This document shows, piece after piece, positions 54,181 to 64,000 of a stretch of DNA of 64,000 bases. The stretch lies in the NCBI RefSeq assembly GCF_029931775.1, contig NC_079325.1:37984673-38048672 (forward strand). The letters run 5' to 3'. A model generated the notes under the pieces. It was not told the origin of the DNA. It searched no databases and was given only the letters and a program-made list of their open reading frames with translations. Source of the stretch: Euleptes europaea (lineage: Eukaryota > Chordata > Lepidosauria > Squamata > Sphaerodactylidae). Each line of letters begins with the position of its first letter. Positions within the stretch are counted from its first letter, which is position 1. A program made the translations under genes and the position numbers.

Positions 54181-54531
54181 TCACCGGCCGCCCGAGGAAT
54201 ATTTGGCCTTGGTGATCAGGTAGAGGACGATGTCCTGGTGGCCCCCGAAGGCGGCGATGTGGAGGGCGCTCCAGCCGTCGCGGTTGGCCAGGCGGATGTC
54301 GGCGCCGAACTTGACCAGCAGCTTGACCAGCTCCAGGTTGCCGTCGATGACCGACTGGTGCAGCGCCGTCTGGCCCTCGGGCCCGAAGGAGTTCACGTTG
54401 AACTCGCAGTTGGTCATGTTCTGCAGCAGCGACTGCAGCTCCTTGGTGTTGCCCTTGCGCACCGCCTCCTGGAAGACGCGCTGGCTCGGCGGGGCGGGCG
54501 CCGCGCAGGTGGACAGCTCCGTCTGGCTCAT
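54181..54531 (-). CDS. NRARP: NRARP, Notch-regulated ankyrin repeat protein
   Basis: A small Notch target that binds the Notch intracellular domain/RBPJ complex, promotes loss of the intracellular domain and so damps Notch signalling; it also affects Wnt/LEF1 in vessels. Single exon, 116 residues (human 114). The N-terminus MSQTELSTCAAP is followed by EAVRKGNTKELQSLLQNMTN, then two ankyrin repeats at about 52-114 (GQTALHQSVIDGNLELVKLL, DGWSALHIAAFGGHQDIV). The body is almost identical to mammals; the extra residues lie in the N-terminal AAPAPPSQ stretch and the tail reads KAKYSSGGR. The start is the first ATG in the conserved frame. It sits in a CpG island, convergent with AMBP. Confidence 0.97.
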   Translation of the reverse strand: MSQTELSTCAAPAPPSQRVFQEAVRKGNTKELQSLLQNMTNCEFNVNSFGPEGQTALHQSVIDGNLELVKLLVKFGADIRLANRDGWSALHIAAFGGHQDIVLYLITKAKYSSGGR

Positions 54532-54789
54532 GGCCGGCCCGGCCCGGCCCGGCGCGCCCGCCCGCGTGCCAGGGAGGGAGCGAGGGAGGAGCGCGCCGGG
54601 AGACCCAGACCCCCGACGGCGCGGCGCTCCCCGCCCGCCCTGCCGCATCCGAGGCGGGGGACACCCCCCCCCGCGAGGGGCGCGCGGCCCGGCTGTCCTC
54701 CGGGGCCGGGGGCCCCCTCTGCAGGGGCTGCCGCGGCGCTCACGGTGCCTCCGCCGCCTCCCTCTCGCGCGCTGCCCAGCCGCGGCTCC

Positions 54790-54925
54790 GTCCGACTGAG
54801 CGGGGGATGCCCACGGGGACGCCTTTTAGACGGCCCTCCTCATTTGCATAACAATGCCCGGGCTGTGACGCGGCCCCGCCGCTCCGAACGAGGCGCGGGG
54901 CGGAGCGAAGGCGCCGATTGGCTGC
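54790..54925 (-). promoter_or_regulatory. NRARP: NRARP core promoter elements
   Basis: On the minus strand: CCAAT at 54921-54917, octamer ATGCAAAT at 54849-54842 and a TATA-like TCTAAAAGG at 54830-54822. These predict transcription start near 54795 and a 5' UTR of about 265 nt. No RBPJ site is obvious here. Confidence 0.55.
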
Positions 54926-55201
54926 CGCCCAGCGGGGAGGGGGAGGAACGTCGAGACAGTGGCGGGGGGAGAGGGGCTCCCGTCCCCCCCCTCCTTCGCG
55001 GCGCTTGTGCGTTGGAATGCAGATCCCCCCCCTTCCCCAGGGTTCCTTTATTTAAATAAATATTATTCCCCCCCCCTCCCAAAAACAGCAACACCATAAC
55101 CCCACGATTGAGCTGAGGCTGCTGCTTCCTTCTCCCTGCAACCCTAGGCGGCAAATCCCTTTTGCACTCTATGGGGTTTACTTCTGAGTACATGCAGTGT
55201 T

Positions 55202-55348
55202 CGTATTTGGATGGGAGACCACCAAGGAATACCAGGGTTGCTGTGCGGAGGAAGGCGCTGGCAAACCGCCTCTGTTAGCCTCCTGCCATGAAACCCCCCA
55301 AAAGGGGTCGCCATAAGTCGGCTGCGGCTTGACGGCACTTTGCACACA
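55202..55348 (+). mobile_element. 5S rRNA-derived SINE, 5'-truncated
   Basis: Starts within the 5S part (TATTTGGATGGGAGACC) and keeps the BovB-like tail (GGGTCGCCATAAGTCGGCTG). CG sites are well kept, which suggests a young copy. It sits about 400 bp upstream of the NRARP promoter. Confidence 0.85.
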
Positions 55349-55359
55349 CGCATGAAATG

Positions 55360-57060
55360 TAAAGGGCTGGCTGTTTCAATCGTCGTGGAAGGCGGAGGGG
55401 ATGCGATTGGGGGAGGAATGGAGGGTCACAAAAAGACGGAGGGGGACGGTCCCGATCCGTGAACGCGTTTTAGCTGCATTTGCGATGGTGTTGATTTGCC
55501 TTAGCCGCTTCCTTTTGGATCGGTTTACTTGGAGGTAAGACCCACTGATTTGAAGAGGGGCTGTTTCCAAGATAGCCTCCAAACGCTTAGGACCTACAAT
55601 GCATATATTCGGACTATCACACTTCCAATTTCTAGGAGCGTAGAGCGGGGTTTTCTAAAAAAAAATTACATATCAATGCTTTTGATCGCTTGGGGCAATT
55701 GGCAGGATTGTTTTTATTTCAATTAATTTAGTTTTGTTGTTGCTTATCTATCTTTTCTGATATATTTGCTAATCAGGAACTAAGTCGCAAAACCCAATTA
55801 AAATGAACATAGTTCATGCCTCATCCTGGCTGATCCAAGCGGAGTGAACGGTTTTCGAAATTCAGTTCCTTTTCAGTTAAGTCATTCTCCCATTTAAATC
55901 AACTGGATGTGAAACCCTTTACCGTTTGCCTTATACCGATATATATTAGATCAGCACCCTTCTCCTAGGCGTTCATCTCGCTCATAAGTGCTGAGGAATG
56001 TTCTCCTGATCAGATCTATTCGGTTAAAACTTGAAAAGAAAAGATATTCTCCCACCCACCCCCAACCTAGAAAGACAAAATATTTTGTGTGGGAGCTTTT
56101 GTGATGGCTACAGAAAGGGGGCGCTGGTGGACAGAACTGTGATTTTTTTTTTTGGGTCCCCAGCACAAAAATAAGGGGCTCCAGAAGGGGTATTTTGCCT
56201 CTACAGGATTTTTCTCAAGTTCATCACGCACCAATATACACACCCAGACACACACATAAAACAATTACACTTTTCTCTGAATCTCCCCACCCCCTGGTGC
56301 TTCCCTTTGCAGGAAATTCAAGCCGGGACCCTCCAATTATATCAATATTGTGCTTTTTAGCTACTTAACTCATTGTATAGTATTGAACTATAAAGGTAGT
56401 TAAACAACCAAACACGGAAGGCTTCCTGAGCCTCTAAAAGAGCTGGGTGACAGGCAACAGTGCAACAGGTGAAGTCACAGCCCTTTGCCTCTGCTCCCTG
56501 CAGGCAATCATTTCATCCTGCTGAATTTCAGCCAGTGGTCACAGCCAGGAAGCTGATGCACTTTAGGAGTGCCTAACAAAGCATCAAAGAGTGCTCCTGA
56601 GCATGAGCAGAGTGCTTATCTTCTGCTACTGAGCAAGCATATGAGTAGTTGAAATTAGAAGAGGGAGGTGGGGTTTCCTGGGCGGAAGTGCCGAGCTCCC
56701 ATCAGCTAAGCCAGGACAGTGGTTTTCACGCTGCTCGAATCAGGGCCTGCATCTATCTAAGCCTCCTGTGCTTTTCAAGACCAACTTGCTAAATGTCAGC
56801 CTCCGCCTCTTGGGGGGTCAGAGTCCTTCCAGTCTCCTCCATTTTCTGGCAAACCCCATACATGTCTCTGCAGGGTTTTTTTTTTTTTTTTTTTTACAAA
56901 ACCTTTGTCCTTCTCAGCCCACCCTCCAACTGATGAGGTGTAATTGGGCCTCTCCTCCCAGACTGCCTTGCAGTTGTGCCTAATGGGGCTCCATCTGTGT
57001 TTTCCTCTCTCAGCTCTGCCCAGCCTGAGGCTTCCAAACAAGGTTGCCAAGTGGAGGATG
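55360..57060. other. NRARP upstream stretch, no recognised element
   Basis: Includes a poly-T run at 56877-56895. No gene or familiar repeat. Confidence 0.45.
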
Positions 57061-57064
57061 GCGG

Positions 57065-57280
57065 GTAGGGTTGCCAGCTCCAGGGTGGGAAACTACTGGA
57101 GAGTTGGCAATGGAGCCTAGGGAGGACCTCAGTGGGGTGCAATTAGGGTTGCCAGGTTCCTCTTCTCCACTGGTGGGAGGTTTTGGGGGCAGAGCCTGAG
57201 GAGGGTGGGGTTTGGGGAGGGGCTTCAATGCCATAGAGTCCAATTGCCACAACAGCCATTTTCTCCAGCAAAAGATTTGC
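57065..57280. mobile_element. Two truncated hAT-type MITEs in tandem
   Basis: 57067-57138 and 57145-57270 both begin TAGGGTTGCCAG and lack a proper right end; the second has GGGCTTCAATGCCATAGAGT. Confidence 0.75.
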
Positions 57281-57540
57281 TGACCCAAAACAATTCTGGA
57301 GGAAGAAAGCTGAAAGTTCATAATTAAAACTGGAAAGAAGGAGTAGACTGGCAGGGTGAGAGAACATTTGAGATGGGCAGCTGTTTTAAACACAGTGAAC
57401 ACCCCAGTGGTAGAACTGGCTGGCGAGGAGTTCTGTGTCACTCTAAATCTTGTCCGTTCTTGCTCTCAGAGGTTGGTTGGAACGGTTTACTTAGAGCTGA
57501 TGTCACAGTTGTGAATCCTGGTTAAAATCTCACTTCGGCT

Positions 57541-57796
57541 TAGGGTTGCTAACTCTGGGTTGGGAAATTCCCAGAGATTTAGGGGTGAAGCCTGGGGAGG
57601 GCTGGGTTTGGGGAGGGGAGGGACCTCGGTAGTGTATAATGCCATATAGTCCAGCCTCCAAAGCAGCCATTTTCTCCAGGAGATGTGGAATAAATGTTTT
57701 AAATAAATAAATGGTAAATCAGTGATGTATGTAGTCTGGAAATCAATTGTAACTCCAGGAGGTCTCCTGTACCTACCTGGAGGCTGGCAACCCTAC
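57541..57796. mobile_element. hAT-type MITE with internal insert
   Basis: TAGGGTTGCTAACTCTGG to GGCTGGCAACCCTA. About 65 bp of AT-rich sequence interrupts it near 57682. The 8-bp flanks match at six positions. Confidence 0.75.
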
Positions 57797-57816
57797 CTCT
57801 GCTACAGACTTACCAT

Positions 57817-58361
57817 GCATTCCTGAGGGGAATGGCTGCGCCGGGCTTAGGAGGCAACGCAGCAGCGCTGCCTCCTAAGGAGGTTTCGGCCCCGCTGAAA
57901 CCTCCGCCCGGTGCCAAAAATCCGTGCAACCCTCTTAGGGTTGTACGGGAGATAAGCCACCTAAAAGGTAAATGAGTGAAGGTGGCGTATCTTGGCCAAA
58001 AAAAGGGAGGCGTTCCCGAGCCCTAACATCTTAGGAGGCCACCTAATGGTGGCCCTGCCGCCAGGCTGTGCTGTGACTTCCCAGGAATGCCTCCCGGGAC
58101 ACTGTGACGCCCCGGGAACGCTTTCCAGGATGCTGCCGCAGCCTCTGCCAGCATCTGGACGGCAGCAGAAGGCTCCGTTGGTGGCCCGGAGCTGCCACGG
58201 CAGCAGCTGGCAACCAGCATCCGGGCCTTCATGCCAGCGTTGGGACCACGAATGCCGGTGTACGCTGCCCAGACGCTGGCGCTGTGGGCCCTTGTGCCGG
58301 TGCAGGCTTTCGCTGGCCCCAGAGGACTTTCGTCCTGGCCTCCGGCGCTGCTCAGGAATGC
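57817..58361. mobile_element. GC-rich repeat-like unit with 11-bp inverted ends
   Basis: GCATTCCTGAG at the left and CTCAGGAATGC at the right are exact inverses, bounding a 545-bp GC-rich block in AT-rich surroundings. No target duplication is seen and no protein recognised. Confidence 0.4.
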
Positions 58362-58369
58362 GCAGTTAA

Positions 58370-60265
58370 TCAGTGACCTTGGTCACTTTCTCTTAACTAT
58401 CCCCCAATATGTGAGATAATGTTGATCCACCTTACAAGGTTGCCAAAAGAATTACTGAGATAACATATGTGAAGTGACTTGACCACTTCAAAATATGCAT
58501 CAGCATCTGCATTAGATCATCTTCATTGAAGTTATTATTGAATGAATTAGTAAAACCTGTTCAATTATTAAAGCTTGTCTCGTGGATTTTAAAACAGGGC
58601 TGCCTCTCCAAATCCCATTCCTCTCTGGTCACTGGCTGAATTTAACTGATGTCACAGAATGTCCATAGATAATCAAATTATGTTTATTATGTGTTGTGGT
58701 ATCACTTGCAAACAAAACACAAGAACTGAGCACTAAAACCTACAGCACAAACATGTAATAAGATGTCAACTTGATTGCAAATTACAGAAGAAGGAACTGT
58801 GGGGGAGGATATTGCTGGATCAAACCACCCGGTTCTTGTCTCCAATAGTAGCCAATCAGGTGCTTCTGGAAATCTCACAAGCAGGATATGAAAGCTTTTA
58901 AGCCTTCCCCACAATGTGTCCCTGGCATCTGATAACTCTGAGCATGGATGGTCCATTTATCTTTCATTTCCATCCAGATCAGGACAGTTCTTAAGTTTAG
59001 GGGCCATCTTATCACAGGGAGTCCAATGGGATTACTGATGTTCTTTGCAGCCTCCCAAGACTGCAAAGCTGTTCAATAACTCCGCTAAACCTAGATTTTT
59101 CTCCAAGTCTGCTCCATTCCCCTCCTTTCCTCCCATGTTGGTTCCAAAAAAACAAAAACAAATGGCACCTAAGACCTCGGAGTCTACCCTTTGATGATTG
59201 CAGTTCTCAGCAGAATATCCTTTGCCATCTGTTCCTCCAAAGGCTGCATCCACAACAAACTATGGGTAGCCAACACTCCCCGTTTATTTCCAGCACACCA
59301 TTTGCTCCAAGTTTTGACCAAACAGGGAAAAGGTGTTGAGAAATGTGACCAACAAGAGGTACAAAAGAAGAAGTCTGGGCAAGGCGTGCCTTGTAGGATG
59401 TGCTACTTTGCAAAGGACTCACTGGTGCAAGCACCCAATAGAGCCAATGTTTGGCCAGGATGGTGGGAGGTAGTATTCATTTTTTTCATGTTATACCTGA
59501 AACTAACTTACATTTCCTACTGGAACTATAACTCTGTGGTGGAGGGGTTTGAAGCAGAAGACTGGAGTTTCCACCTCAGCCATTTTCTTCGCTGGACACT
59601 GTTATCAGCCTGTACTGCCTTACTTTTACCCATACCACAAGTCCATGTGGCTTAAGAAACTGAGAACATGGCAGCCTCCCCCCTCTCAACCCTTAAATCT
59701 ATCCCATCCTTTCTCCAAGGACCCCAAAAGAGTGTACTTCATTTCCCTCCCCATTTTATCATCATAACAACCCTGCTAGGTAGTTTAGACTGACAAGTAG
59801 AGCCAACGGCCCATCTCAGCCCTGTGAGCTTCATGACTGAGTGAAGAGTTGAACCTTGATCTCCTCTATCCTAATTTGTTAACAATCCAACTTTTTAATC
59901 ATCCATCACTACACTACCTCACTGCCTCTACGACTGACATACCACAACCAACACAAGAATACCCTTACCCCGAATTCTGCCTGAAAAATGCCACTATGTT
60001 GGCTGGACTGAATTCTACTGATATCCACGTGAATCTGGTTTAAAATGGGATGCAAACCTAGATAAATGTACAAATCAAAGAGACTAAGTGCTGTCCAAGA
60101 TCAGACCAAAGGCCAGGGAATCCACTATGTGTGCCAGATATCCCAGAGAAATTCCCATGCAAGGTGTTCAGAGGTAGAGTGCCTCTAAACACAGAGATTC
60201 CATTTTGTCTTTCATGGTTAATAGGTCTTGATAGATTATGACGCTTCTCATCTTTTTTTACACGC
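58370..60265. other. Upstream stretch, little recognised
   Basis: Contains a degenerate tRNA-SINE at about 59690-59910. Otherwise I recognise nothing. Confidence 0.45.
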
Positions 60266-60269
60266 ATAG

Positions 60270-60550
60270 AGCCCCGTGGCGCAGTACTGCAGTCCAAGCT
60301 CTGCTCACGACCTGAGTTCGATCCTGACGGAAGTTGGTTTCAGGTAGCCGGCTCAAGGCTGACTCAGCCTTCCATCCTTCCGAGGTCAGTAAAATGAGTA
60401 CCCAGCTTGCTGGGGGTAAAGGGAAGACGACTGGGGAAGGCACTGGCAAATCACCCTGTAAACAAGAGTCTGCCTAGGAAATGTCAGGATGTGACATCAC
60501 CCCATGGGTCAGGAATGACCCGGTGCTTCTACACTTTTACTTTTTTTAAG
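60270..60550 (+). mobile_element. Sauria-type SINE
   Basis: AGCCCCGTGGCGCAGTACTG head, GAGTTCGATCC B box, ATCCTTCCGAGGTCAGTAAA body and GTCAGGAATGACCCGGTGCT tail ending in TTTTACTTTTTTT. This is the lizard-specific SINE thought to be mobilised by BovB. Confidence 0.85.
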
Positions 60551-61679
60551 CTCTTCCACAGCTCAAATATATGTAGTGTGAAGAACCACTCTATTTAGCC
60601 CGCCCTGTATATACCACACATCAGTTTCAACTGGTAACCCTGCATCTTTCTCCACCATGTTCTCAACCTTACATGCCTCTATTGTGTACCCACCTATCTG
60701 CTTTTCCCCCTTAAGCTAAAAAGACACCCCAATACTTTTGCATTTCTTCAACACTTTGTTCATTTTGGTTGCCCCTTTTTGGTCCTTTTTTTTCCAAACT
60801 CTTTAATATCTTTGCCCCCCAGATGGGTTAATCAGAAGAAATGCAATTACCCTGGAAGTGATCTTGGATAGGAATGGAATCAGGCAAAACTTACACTAGG
60901 TAGGAAATCTATTAAGTTCCAGGGAAGGGCCATAACAGTGGAAGAACATATGCTTTCCATGTCGAATGTCCTGGCTTCCATCCCTGGTGTCTCAAAAGGA
61001 AAATAAGACAGAAGTCCAATGCCACCTCAAAAAAAGTGAGCTCTGATTCATGAAAGTTTGTATTGAAATAAATGTTGTTAGTCTTTAAGATGTCAATGGG
61101 CTTTTTAAATTTTACCTGAAATACTACCAACATTTAGTTCACCTCCAGTTTTTGTGAGTCAGAGCTTACTTCCTCAGATGCAATGAAAAGAAACATATTT
61201 CTTTGGAGAGCTGCTGTCAATCAGAGGAGACCATACTGACCTACCTGGGGCTGATGGTCTGACTTGGTATAATGGGAGCTTCACACATTCAAAAAGCTCC
61301 CTGGTATTCCTGATCTCATCCTAGCTTAGCTATACATCTTGCATTGGGTTCCCTCCCCCCACATCCAGGTTTCTGTGGTGAGACAACCTGGGCTAGGAAA
61401 GAGAAGGCTGCATTTTGCCTGGTGACAATCAGTCTCTTCTGAAAAGTCCCCAAAGGCATCCTCCACCTTCTCTTTCCTTGCAAAACCAGTAGTCCCACCC
61501 AGGGAGGTTCTTTCTCTCCCCAGCCTTAGTGAAGAAGAGGGGTCTTCTACAAAGGATTGTAGAATGAAACACAGAGCCAGTTGAAGGAAGGCAAGAATGA
61601 AAAAAATCTGTTCCTCCATCATTCCTTATGTCCTCCCCCCCCCCTTGTTATTGTTAGCATGATATAAGGATAATAGCAG

Positions 61680-61860
61680 TCCTTATGGGATAATGGTCAG
61701 AGGAGCGCTGGACTAGAACCAGAGAGTCCAAATCCTCCCTCAGTTCAGTGGGTGAACTTAGGCCAGTTAGATTCTCTCTACCTAGCCTACCTCACAAGGT
61801 TATTGTGAAGGCAAAATAAAGGTGGGGGAGCCCCCAAGGATAGAGAAAGGGATAAAACAT
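61680..61860 (+). mobile_element. Degenerate tRNA-derived SINE
   Basis: GGTCAGAGGAGCGCTGGAC, TTAGGCCAGTTAGATTC and CTCACAAGGTTATTGTGAAG. Confidence 0.6.
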
Positions 61861-62520
61861 GGCAGATAAAAATAATACGGGGGCATCTATCAACCTGGCA
61901 CTTCACAGAACCATAATTTTAATATAGACAGGTCTCTCTCTGCCCTTATGTTTTAGCAGTGGAGGAGAGAACAGGTAGACAGAAGACTCCTCCTCACACT
62001 GATACACCTGGAGTTTAACCAGGTGTTCCCCCATTCAGCCTAATCAATGCAAGACCCAACTAGCATGGCTCTCCCAGCCCTTTCTCCAGTCCCAAAAATT
62101 CCTCTTTTCATCCCAATGCTAATTTCTGCAAGGAAGCAATGGAAGGGGCTTGGCCCTGCTGGGGTGCAGTGTTCCCCCATGTCAAAAATCTCTGAATGGG
62201 AATTTATGAATCCCACCAGCCGGGCTCTCCCTTTACTGCTGCATCATTCTCTGGGATTTGTCACACACACACACCCCCATTTGATTGCCTCCCTCACTGG
62301 CAAAGTTTCCAGTTTGAGTTCCTTAAATGATTAAATTCGTCAAATTATTATTATTAATGCGTATTCTTAATTTTGTGCTAGGTACATTTCTTCTCAAAAT
62401 GCCCTGCACAAGGGGGTGGGTTTTTTAATTAAAACAAAAATAAAAAGAATAATTTGAGCTAAACCACTTCGTTCACAATCTCCCAGCACATATTCCTGCT
62501 TTGCCGTCTGCGCGTACTAT

Positions 62521-62548
62521 TTCTCTCTCTCTCTCTCCCCCCCCCCCC
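62521..62548 (+). repeat. (TC)n/C simple repeat
   Basis: TC run followed by a C homopolymer. Confidence 0.85.
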
Positions 62549-62789
62549 GCCTATTTAACACGATGACATGTGATTACTTCACTTGTTGATCGGGGTAATT
62601 ATATTCCTTTGGGCAACATTATTGGTTTGTGTTTATTCGTGAGCTGCCTTTATTCGCTTCTGGAAGAAATTGCAGGGCGCAATTCTTTTAAAATTTATAT
62701 ATAAAAATAAAATCCTCAATTCTACCCCCTCCCCGTCCCTATTCATTCATTCCCTTCTTCCATTCATCTTCAGAAGCCTCCTTAAGGGA

Positions 62790-63320
62790 AGCCAGGGGCG
62801 TGGCCAGGAGCCGCAGGAGGCGTGGCCGGCGGCGGCTTCATTAACATGTGTCGGGGAGCGTGGGAAAGTCTCGGGCTTTTCTTCCCAGCGTTGAGAACAG
62901 TAAGGAGGGAGCGGAGAGGGCGGGACCGGGACCGCACAGGGGGCGGGGCCTGCAGGGACGGGACGGGGAGGTCGGATCTCGAGGAAGCAGCAAACGTCTT
63001 AAATTATTGCATAACGGAGCTTTTCGTAACGTTTCTGTTGCAAAAGACAATGGAACGAGAAACTTTTTATTTGTTTTGTTGCAAAAGAAAATTAAAAACG
63101 AGCAGCGATTCGGGGGCGGGGACGGAGGGGAGAGAGGCCAGTAAACAAATTGCAAAAAGGCACGGCTGGGGTGGGGGGAGGGAAGACATACACCTCCAAT
63201 TAAAAATTTGAAATATAGTATCGCTTATTAAACATCGGCCTGTAAAATCAGCAGGAGGGGGAGTGAGAGGCGGGCTTGCGATAAACACGTTTGCGAACAG
63301 GCGAAAAAGACACGGGCAAG
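62790..63320. promoter_or_regulatory. GC-rich candidate enhancer with paired RBPJ-like site
   Basis: Repeat-free CG-rich block with two GGCGTGGCC boxes (KLF/Sp type), CGTGGGAA at 62859-62866 facing TTCCCAGC at 62882-62889, and TTGCATAA near 63007. No coding match found. It may serve NRARP or the promoter of a gene beyond the right edge. Confidence 0.45.
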
Positions 63321-63487
63321 GGAGATCCGGAAGACTTCCTTCTGTGCCTTTTTTTAAAAAACTTTTTTTTAAATTTGAGGGTGGGTCTCTTTTCTGTTAT
63401 TGGTCCATTTTCTCTTCCTTCCCCCCACCATACATATATTTACGTGATCCGATTTCTGTGAGCTCGTTAAGGGAGGTGGATTGTATG

Positions 63488-63785
63488 CAGGGCCGGTGCC
63501 AGTCATTTTTGCGCCCCAGGCAAGGCTAACTACTTGTTTCCCCCCATTGCTAACCAATATTTAAAAACAGATGTCTTGTAGAAAAAAATAAAAGCACAAA
63601 ACTTTTTAGGGGGTGTTATAATTAATTACATTCCATAACACTGTTGTTATATAAAAAATATAAATTGTCAGTTGCATTTTTTCCCAAGTTTAAACCCATG
63701 CCCCTCAGGCCACTTCTGTGCCCCTCTGAGGTCTGCGCCCTAGGCGACCGCCTAGTTCGCCTAATGGTAGCACCGGTCCTTACTG
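63488..63785. mobile_element. Possible hAT-like element
   Basis: CAGGGCCGGTGCCAG at the left and GGTAGCACCGGTCCTTACTG at the right are partly inverted; both ends start CAG when read inward. The 8-bp flanks do not match clearly. Confidence 0.5.
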
Positions 63786-63839
63786 TATATAGGATACGAA
63801 ATTACTGTTGCTGCTCGAAGTCATCAAGATGGGGGGGGG

Positions 63840-63970
63840 GCGGTGTTCTTCCCAACAATCCTGTGATGTAGTTGGGCAGAAAGAGAATCGGACCTAGTAT
63901 ACCCTCGCACTTCGTGGCTGACTAGGGATTTATATCCAGATCTTTCTAGGCCTTAGCCCGACACGTCAAT
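63840..63970 (-). mobile_element. Degenerate tRNA-derived SINE near the edge
   Basis: CCAACAATCCTGTGATGTAG, CTAGGGATTTATATCCAGAT and a decayed tRNA-like head on the minus strand. Confidence 0.5.
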
Positions 63971-64000
63971 CATTTTTCTGTAACCAGGATAAAAATGTAA

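Larger units (their letters stand above)
53690..55010. other. CpG island over NRARP
   Basis: Dense CG dinucleotides span the NRARP promoter, coding exon and start of its 3' UTR. The island keeps several antisense frames open, including one of 438 codons. Confidence 0.85.

Noticed and set aside
53743-55059. 438-codon plus-strand open frame
   Set aside because: It is antisense to NRARP and its CpG island; the product is Arg/Pro/Ala-rich and has no domain. High GC removes stops.
57085-57091. RBPJ-like GTGGGAA upstream of NRARP
   Set aside because: Single site inside a MITE fragment, no partner; likely chance.
1-64000. Retroviral or other capsid-bearing element, CRISPR array, bacterial-type operon
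   Set aside because: No LTR pairs, gag/pol/env-like frames, regularly spaced direct repeats or polycistronic gene blocks were seen.

Overview
The window is nuclear DNA from a squamate reptile, most likely a lizard; a gecko is possible but not proven. The evidence is split vertebrate genes in dense repeats typical of lizards: BovB/RTE and CR1/L2 LINEs, a Sauria-type SINE, a 5S rRNA-derived SINE with a BovB-like tail, several tRNA-derived SINEs, many hAT-type MITEs and long GT microsatellites. I saw no bacterial genes, CRISPR array, retrovirus or other capsid-bearing element.

Three host genes are supported. (1) The first 222 codons of CCDC183 lie on the minus strand in six exons between 14720 and 609; the rest runs off the left edge. 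(2) AMBP (alpha-1-microglobulin/bikunin precursor) lies on the plus strand, complete, in ten exons from 19048 to 34455. It encodes 351 residues: signal peptide, lipocalin, furin site and two Kunitz domains. (3) NRARP, the Notch-regulated ankyrin repeat protein, is a single exon on the minus strand (54531 to 54181) inside a CpG island, with a probable 3.2 kb 3' UTR. CCDC183 and AMBP are divergent; AMBP and NRARP are convergent.

Layout: 1-14.9 kb is the 5' part of CCDC183, its introns full of SINEs, LINEs and a 1.5 kb hAT element. 15-19 kb is the divergent intergenic region, with a second hAT element and a liver-type AMBP promoter. 19-34.5 kb is AMBP. 34.6-50.9 kb is repeat-rich with no recognised gene. 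50.9-55 kb is NRARP. 55-64 kb is upstream of NRARP and holds a GC-rich block at 62.8-63.3 kb with a paired RBPJ-like site.

The most interesting observations: lizard bikunin has a remodelled second Kunitz domain (the usual P1 Arg position is Gly, with altered cysteine spacing) and lacks the Ser-Gly used for chondroitin sulfate attachment; AMBP intron 5 is a GC-AG intron; at least three hammerhead-ribozyme-like motifs are present, two of them in Penelope-like insertions that each landed in a copy of the same MITE family with clear target-site duplications; and a head-to-head RBPJ pair sits about 8 kb upstream of NRARP. All gene names come from recognising translated motifs and remembered orthologues; no search was run.
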